DNA from: Rhodospirillaceae bacterium
Lineage (GTDB): Bacteria > Pseudomonadota > Alphaproteobacteria > JABSOH01
Reading direction: 5' to 3'
Length of the DNA: 10,146 nt
NCBI GenBank assembly: GCA_020629355.1
Contig: JAHDDM010000026.1
Span: 1 to 10,146 of the forward strand
Shown here: piece after piece, positions 6,901 through 10,146 of the stretch
How positions within the stretch are numbered: position 1 is the stretch's first letter
Layout: the number at the start of each line of letters is the position of its first letter
The notes under the pieces: generated by a model
Seen by the model: the letters and a program-made list of their open reading frames with translations, nothing else
The model's database searches: none
Told to the model about the DNA's origin: nothing
Position numbers and translations under genes: made by a program

Positions 6901-6929
6901 TTGCTTTATGCGAGGTAAAATTTTACCAT
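6901..6929 (+). promoter_or_regulatory. weak candidate promoter for the cytochrome b561 gene set
   Basis: TTGCTT (6901-6906) and TACCAT (6924-6929) are spaced by 17 bases, each matching consensus at 4 of 6 positions. Transcription would begin near 6936, about 34 bases before the ATG at 6970. The palindrome at 6914-6927 fills most of the spacer and enters the -10 box. Other placements in this AT-rich region are possible. Confidence 0.35.
6914..6927. promoter_or_regulatory. perfect 14-bp palindrome, candidate operator
   Basis: GGTAAAATTTTACC is perfectly self-complementary. Its right half extends to ATTTTACCA (6920-6928), which recurs exactly at 6820-6828 within the larger dyad, 100 bases away in the same orientation. 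The shared half-site suggests that one regulator recognises both places in the divergent promoter region. Confidence 0.55.
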
Positions 6930-6969
6930 AGGGATATTCTTGATGCGAGTGAGATGATAGGAGCAAAAA

Positions 6970-7491
6970 ATGCAGACACAAAAACTCTCGCGGACGAGCG
7001 TGGTCTTACATTGGGTTGTTGCGATAATGATACTGATGCTGCTTGGTTCAGGTATCTATATGCACGAATTTGAAGCGCGTGATGTTTATCCCATCCACAA
7101 GTCTTTTGGTATCACCATTACCCTGTTTGTGGTTGTTCGGATACTCTGGCGCTTGAAAGAGGGCTGGCCTACGCCCGATTCTTCTCATGCTCCGTGGGAG
7201 CGGATATTATCGCGCATTAGCCACTATGTCTTGATTGCAGGCACATTGTTCATGCCTGTTTCTGGTATGATCGGCAGTGTTGCAGGAGGGCGCGGCCTAT
7301 ATTGGTTCGGAGTTGAGCTCATTGCTCGAGACCCAGCAGGTAAAAACAAAATGTTGGCTGAGGCCGCGCATGATGCGCATGAAATGCTGGCAAAGATTAT
7401 TATTCTGTTTTTGATTTTGCATATTGCAGGCGCGTTGAAGCATCACTTTATCGACAAGGACAATACCTTGCGGCGGATATTCAGAGGTTAG
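6970..7491 (+). CDS. cytochrome b561 family membrane protein
   Basis: This 173-residue, four-helix membrane protein is of the CybB/YceJ type, which carries two b hemes and passes electrons between quinol or superoxide and a partner. Candidate heme ligands are H14 (VLHW), H43 (PIHKSFG), H137 (HDAHEML) and H151 (LILHIAGALKHH), placed as in E. coli CybB (His13, 45, 137 and 151 as I recall them). The length of about 175 residues is normal. AGGAG stands 7 bases before the ATG. The cytochrome c gene begins 8 bases after its stop, making a b-type cytochrome to periplasmic c-type cytochrome electron route plausible. The electron donor is unknown. Confidence 0.9.
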   Translation: MQTQKLSRTSVVLHWVVAIMILMLLGSGIYMHEFEARDVYPIHKSFGITITLFVVVRILWRLKEGWPTPDSSHAPWERILSRISHYVLIAGTLFMPVSGMIGSVAGGRGLYWFGVELIARDPAGKNKMLAEAAHDAHEMLAKIIILFLILHIAGALKHHFIDKDNTLRRIFRG

Positions 7492-7499
7492 GTGATTTT

Positions 7500-7937
7500 A
7501 TGGCTCTGCCCCAAAAGGCCTATATTGCGGCTGTTATCGGTATCCTGCTGTTAATCTCTGGTACTGTCTTTTGGTGGTATCAGGCATCAACGCCAGCAAA
7601 TGAGGCAGGATTCGGGGCGGCTATGGTACAGGTAAAATTACCAGAGGAATTGTCTGCATTGGCCAAACGTGGTGAAGGGCTTTTTCATCAAAACTGTGCT
7701 TCTTGCCACGGAATCAATGGCGCGGGTCAGGACGGTGTGGCACCACCGCTTATTCACAGAATCTACGAACCCAGTCATCACAGTGACCTATCTTTTCAGC
7801 GTGCAATGACTTTAGGTGTGCGCGCGCATCATTGGCCTTTTGGCAATATGCCTCCTGTAGCAGGGCTGTCTCAAGCTGATACAGTACCTATTATTGCCTA
7901 TATTCGTACAATTCAGCGCAAAAATGGTATTGATTAG
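7500..7937 (+). CDS. membrane-anchored class I c-type cytochrome, His-rich
   Basis: This 145-residue protein has an N-terminal hydrophobic segment at residues 8-26 that is probably an uncleaved anchor, then a periplasmic monoheme domain. Heme attaches at C66-A-S-C69-H70 within NCASCHGINGAGQDGVAPPL, and the distal ligand is probably M117 in GNMPPV. Between them are five further histidines: H86, H93, H94, H110 and H111. Those near FQRAMTLGVRAHHWPFGNM lie close to the heme Met loop and could bind metal. The gene begins 8 bases after the b561 stop with a weak GGTGA site, so the pair is probably cotranscribed. It likely accepts electrons from the b561 protein. The domain is firm; the physiological partner is inferred. 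Confidence 0.9.
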   Translation: MALPQKAYIAAVIGILLLISGTVFWWYQASTPANEAGFGAAMVQVKLPEELSALAKRGEGLFHQNCASCHGINGAGQDGVAPPLIHRIYEPSHHSDLSFQRAMTLGVRAHHWPFGNMPPVAGLSQADTVPIIAYIRTIQRKNGID

Positions 7938-7962
7938 AGTTCCATAAAGAATATTTCTGTTC

Positions 7963-7968
7963 TATAGT
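7963..7968 (+). promoter_or_regulatory. possible -10 element upstream of copC
   Basis: TATAGT in the 74-base gap between the cytochrome c and copC genes matches the -10 consensus at 5 of 6 positions, 44 bases before the copC ATG. No acceptable -35 box stands 16-18 bases upstream (TTCCAT at 17), so an activator-dependent or absent promoter are both possible. I see no CueR/CopY-like operator. Confidence 0.25.
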
Positions 7969-8011
7969 CAGCCATCTTAAACAGTGAAACGAAGACAATT
8001 CGGAGAAGACC

Positions 8012-8356
8012 ATGCGATACATATTTGCTTTGATCGGCTTAATAATCTGTACCGAGGGGGCTTGGGCGCACTCTAAAATCAACAAGACCATGCCTGCTGA
8101 TGGTGCGATTCTGAAACAGTCTCCTCAGGATATCGCATTTCATTTCGATAAAACTATCAGGATCACGCGGATTGTTCTGTCGCACGAAAGCAGCAACGCG
8201 GTTGGATTGGATTACTTGGACGGTTATGAAGACTATAATAATCGTTTCAAGCTGCCTATTGTCTCTATGGGAAATGGTGCGTATCAAGTGCAGTGGCGTG
8301 GGATCAGTCAGGATGGTCATGTCATGCAGGGTGATCTCCGCTTTGCTGTAGAGTAG
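8012..8356 (+). CDS. copC: CopC-family periplasmic copper-binding protein
   Basis: This 114-residue protein has a signal peptide (residues 1-19, ending GAWA) followed by mature HSKINKTMPADGAIL, the classic CopC opening. The mature N-terminal His (H20), together with D101 and H103 in DGHVMQGDLRFAV, reproduces the Cu(II) site of CopC proteins (N-terminal His plus a DxH motif). The Met-rich Cu(I) loop of Pseudomonas CopC is absent, so a Cu(II)-only form is likely. The domain is a small beta-barrel; the mature length of about 95 is close to family norm. GGAGAAG lies 3 bases before the ATG. The stop is 5 bases before copD, as expected for proteins that hand copper to the CopD membrane partner. Confidence 0.9.
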   Translation: MRYIFALIGLIICTEGAWAHSKINKTMPADGAILKQSPQDIAFHFDKTIRITRIVLSHESSNAVGLDYLDGYEDYNNRFKLPIVSMGNGAYQVQWRGISQDGHVMQGDLRFAVE

Positions 8357-8361
8357 CCTTG

Positions 8362-9231
8362 ATGGATATTTGGATCTTCGGGTCTGTTCTGTCAAAGTTC
8401 GGACTCTATGTTGGGGTTCTGTTTGCGGTAGGGACTGTTTTTTATCAATACGCCTTTGAAACAGAAAGCGCGGCAAAAGCTCTGCCGATGCGTAACTTTG
8501 CCTTGGGGATGATTGCCCTTGGTTTGTGTGCGGCTATACTCAGTTATGGAATACGGGCAGCGAGCCTGACGGGCAATATTGCCGCGATATTTGATCCTAG
8601 AGTACTAAAGATTCTGTGGACAACGCCAGTGGGGACTGTACTGGTTTTGCGTGTTATCGGCCTGGCCTGTCTTGTTGCGGGGCAATTTTTGAAACCATAC
8701 GCCACTGGCCTGGGAATTTTAGGCGGTCTGATCACGCTTGCTTCCTTTACACAGATTGGACACGTCACCAATTTCACAGGGATATATGTCCCGATATTGT
8801 TGTTGGCGCATCTTCTGTGTCTTTCGCTGTGGTTGGGGATTCTGTTGCCACTGTACCGTTTGAGTGTTGATACAGAATATATCGCTACGGTTGCCAAAAT
8901 TGGCCGTCACTTTGGGCAATTTGCAGTACTCTTTGTTCCGATTGTGATCATTGCGGGTACGGGACTCGGATATTTTCTGTTAGGCTCGTGGTATAACATC
9001 GTGACCACAGCCTATGGTCAAGTTCTTGTTTTGAAAGTTTTTCTTGTCATGTTATTGCTCGTTTTGGCTGCTGTGAATAAATGGCATCTTGTCCCCAAGA
9101 TTGTCACAGGCGACTGTTCTGCACTCAGACATTTCCGCTATTCTGTGCTGTTGGAAATACTGATTGTTTTAGGTGTGCTGCTGGCTACAACCTTTTTAAC
9201 CAGCCTGCTTGATTTGCCACTGCCGATGTGA
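8362..9231 (+). CDS. copD: CopD-family inner-membrane protein, putative copper importer
   Basis: This 289-residue polytopic protein has about eight membrane helices. CopD-domain features are H134 in QIGHVTNF, H150 in LLLAHLLCLSLWLGILLPL, the segment FVPIVIIAGTGLGYFL (191-206), YGQVLVLKVFLVM (218-230) and a final helix LEILIVLGVLLATTFLTS. CopC-CopD pairs are generally taken to move copper from periplasm to cytoplasm. A TTG one codon earlier keeps the frame open, but the ATG at 8362 is the natural start. No strong ribosome binding site is visible, and the start is 5 bases after the copC stop, so translation is probably coupled. Transport direction and metal are inferred from the family. Confidence 0.87.
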   Translation: MDIWIFGSVLSKFGLYVGVLFAVGTVFYQYAFETESAAKALPMRNFALGMIALGLCAAILSYGIRAASLTGNIAAIFDPRVLKILWTTPVGTVLVLRVIGLACLVAGQFLKPYATGLGILGGLITLASFTQIGHVTNFTGIYVPILLLAHLLCLSLWLGILLPLYRLSVDTEYIATVAKIGRHFGQFAVLFVPIVIIAGTGLGYFLLGSWYNIVTTAYGQVLVLKVFLVMLLLVLAAVNKWHLVPKIVTGDCSALRHFRYSVLLEILIVLGVLLATTFLTSLLDLPLPM

Positions 9232-9240
9232 CCTGGACAC

Positions 9241-9264
9241 CTGTAAAATAATCAAATTATACAG
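9241..9264. terminator. AT-rich dyad in the convergent gap, possible weak terminator
   Basis: CTGTAAAAT (9241-9249) and ATTATACAG (9256-9264) pair at 8 of 9 positions around a 6-base loop, in the 53 bases between the convergent copD and GcvT-type genes. The position suits a two-way terminator, but the stem is AT-rich and no T-run follows on either strand. Confidence 0.25.
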
Positions 9265-9284
9265 AATTAGCTATACAACGAACA

Positions 9285-10146
9285 TCAAGCCCGTAACCTT
9301 TCGCCTTTGGGGTCAAAGGGAGGCTCTGCAAGGATGACACCTTGATGGGGTTGACCAAGTACAGCGACAAGAACCTCTTGTCCTGCTTGGGCATATTCGG
9401 TTTTGATCATGGCCAGAGCAAGAGACTTTTCGACAGTATAGCCGTAGCCGCCTGAAGTCACTCGACCAATCGGCGTGCCATCGGTGAGGAAAATCGGTTC
9501 GCTACCACTGGCATCAGCATTATTATTGGCGGTGACCTCGATGGTCACCAGAAGCTCGCGTGGCGAGGTGTCTGCAAGGCCAAGATAGGCTTCTTTGCCG
9601 AGGAAATCGCCTTTGTCTGCCTTGATCAGGCGGTCAAGCCCGACCTCGTGCGGCCAGTATTCTGGACTGTATTCGCGAGACCACGAACCATAGCCTTTTT
9701 CAAGCCGCAAAGACAAGAGCGCGCGTGAACCCACAGGGCGAGCATCAAGGTCTTTTCCTGCATTCAAGAGGGCTTCGTACAGTTTTTCCTGGTCTTCGCT
9801 GGCGACATATATCTCCCAACCGAGGTCTCCAGTAAAGGAAACCCGAAGGGCAATGGCTTCCAGTCCTGCAATGGTGAGTTGCCTTGAGCGCATGAAAGGA
9901 AAGCTTGCGGTGCTGAGGTCTGCTTGTGTCAAGCGGCTAAGTAATTCACGCGCGTTTGGTCCTGCAACGTTAAAGCCGCAATAGTCATGGGTGCGCGAGG
10001 TAAATTCCACCGAGTCTGGTTTGGCCACAGCGTTGAAGAATCGCTTATGGTAGCGTTCTGCCATGCCAGAGCCAATCATAAAGAAATGATCCTCGTCAAG
10101 CTTGGTGAGTGTAAAATCACCCGCCACCCCGCCACGCTCACCGATC
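9285..10146 (-). CDS. C-terminal GcvT-like part of a dimethylglycine/sarcosine dehydrogenase-type enzyme, cut at the right edge
   Basis: The open frame enters from the right edge (IGERGGVAGDFTLTK from 10145) and ends at 9285, giving about 286 residues. The GTG at 10127 is an internal Val, not a start. It matches the folate-binding aminomethyltransferase fold: RGGVAGDFTLTKL, YCGFNVAGPNARELLSRLT, SFTGDLGWEIYV, the segment ARPVGSRALLSLRLEKGYGSW, KGDFLGKEAYLGL, and TPIGRVTSGGYGYTVEKSLALAMI. In dimethylglycine and sarcosine dehydrogenases this domain follows an FAD domain and transfers the released one-carbon unit to tetrahydrofolate. The Glu-Lys-Gly-Tyr-Gly segment and long C-terminal beta domain favour this group over plain glycine-cleavage GcvT. 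The FAD domain would lie outside the window. It converges on copD and has no visible link to the other genes. Confidence 0.82.
   Translation of the reverse strand, partial: IGERGGVAGDFTLTKLDEDHFFMIGSGMAERYHKRFFNAVAKPDSVEFTSRTHDYCGFNVAGPNARELLSRLTQADLSTASFPFMRSRQLTIAGLEAIALRVSFTGDLGWEIYVASEDQEKLYEALLNAGKDLDARPVGSRALLSLRLEKGYGSWSREYSPEYWPHEVGLDRLIKADKGDFLGKEAYLGLADTSPRELLVTIEVTANNNADASGSEPIFLTDGTPIGRVTSGGYGYTVEKSLALAMIKTEYAQAGQEVLVAVLGQPHQGVILAEPPFDPKGERLRA

Overview
The window looks like chromosomal DNA of an alphaproteobacterium with moderate GC content, possibly marine. This rests on protein character and on the ihfA-then-merR gene pair, a familiar alphaproteobacterial arrangement; it was not tested by a search. 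I see no insertion sequence, CRISPR array, tRNA, rRNA or obvious foreign segment.

The layout has five parts. (1) Positions 1-37 hold only the start of a minus-strand gene that leaves the window. (2) Positions 181-873 carry ihfA followed by a small MerR-type regulator on the minus strand, with a good promoter at 914-941. (3) Positions 957-6774 are a compact five-gene minus-strand operon read in the order BMP-type periplasmic binding protein (with a Tat signal), double ABC ATPase, permease, permease, CodA-family deaminase. Every junction from the binding protein to the deaminase overlaps by 1 to 11 bases. (4) Positions 6970-9231 are a plus-strand set: cytochrome b561, membrane-anchored cytochrome c, CopC, CopD. 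(5) From 9285 to the right edge lies the C-terminal GcvT-like part of a minus-strand enzyme of the dimethylglycine/sarcosine dehydrogenase type.

The most interesting unit is part 3. The deaminase keeps all the CodA metal and base-binding residues at a constant offset of five from E. coli CodA, but the residue equivalent to Asp314 is Cys309. Loss of that Asp is the published hallmark of CodA homologues that deaminate 5-methylcytosine to thymine. Coupled to a dedicated nucleoside/base-type ABC importer, this reads as an uptake-and-deamination operon for 5-methylcytosine or another modified pyrimidine. The substrate is an inference.

The 195-base divergent region between parts 3 and 4 is unusually structured. 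A 38-bp near-perfect dyad (15 of 17 pairs) covers the -10 end of a good promoter for the transport operon. A perfect 14-bp palindrome lies 100 bp away in front of the cytochrome genes and shares the 9-mer ATTTTACCA with the dyad. This suggests operators for a regulator that is not encoded in the window. The b561/cytochrome c/CopC/CopD set suggests a membrane redox module linked to periplasmic copper handling or import.
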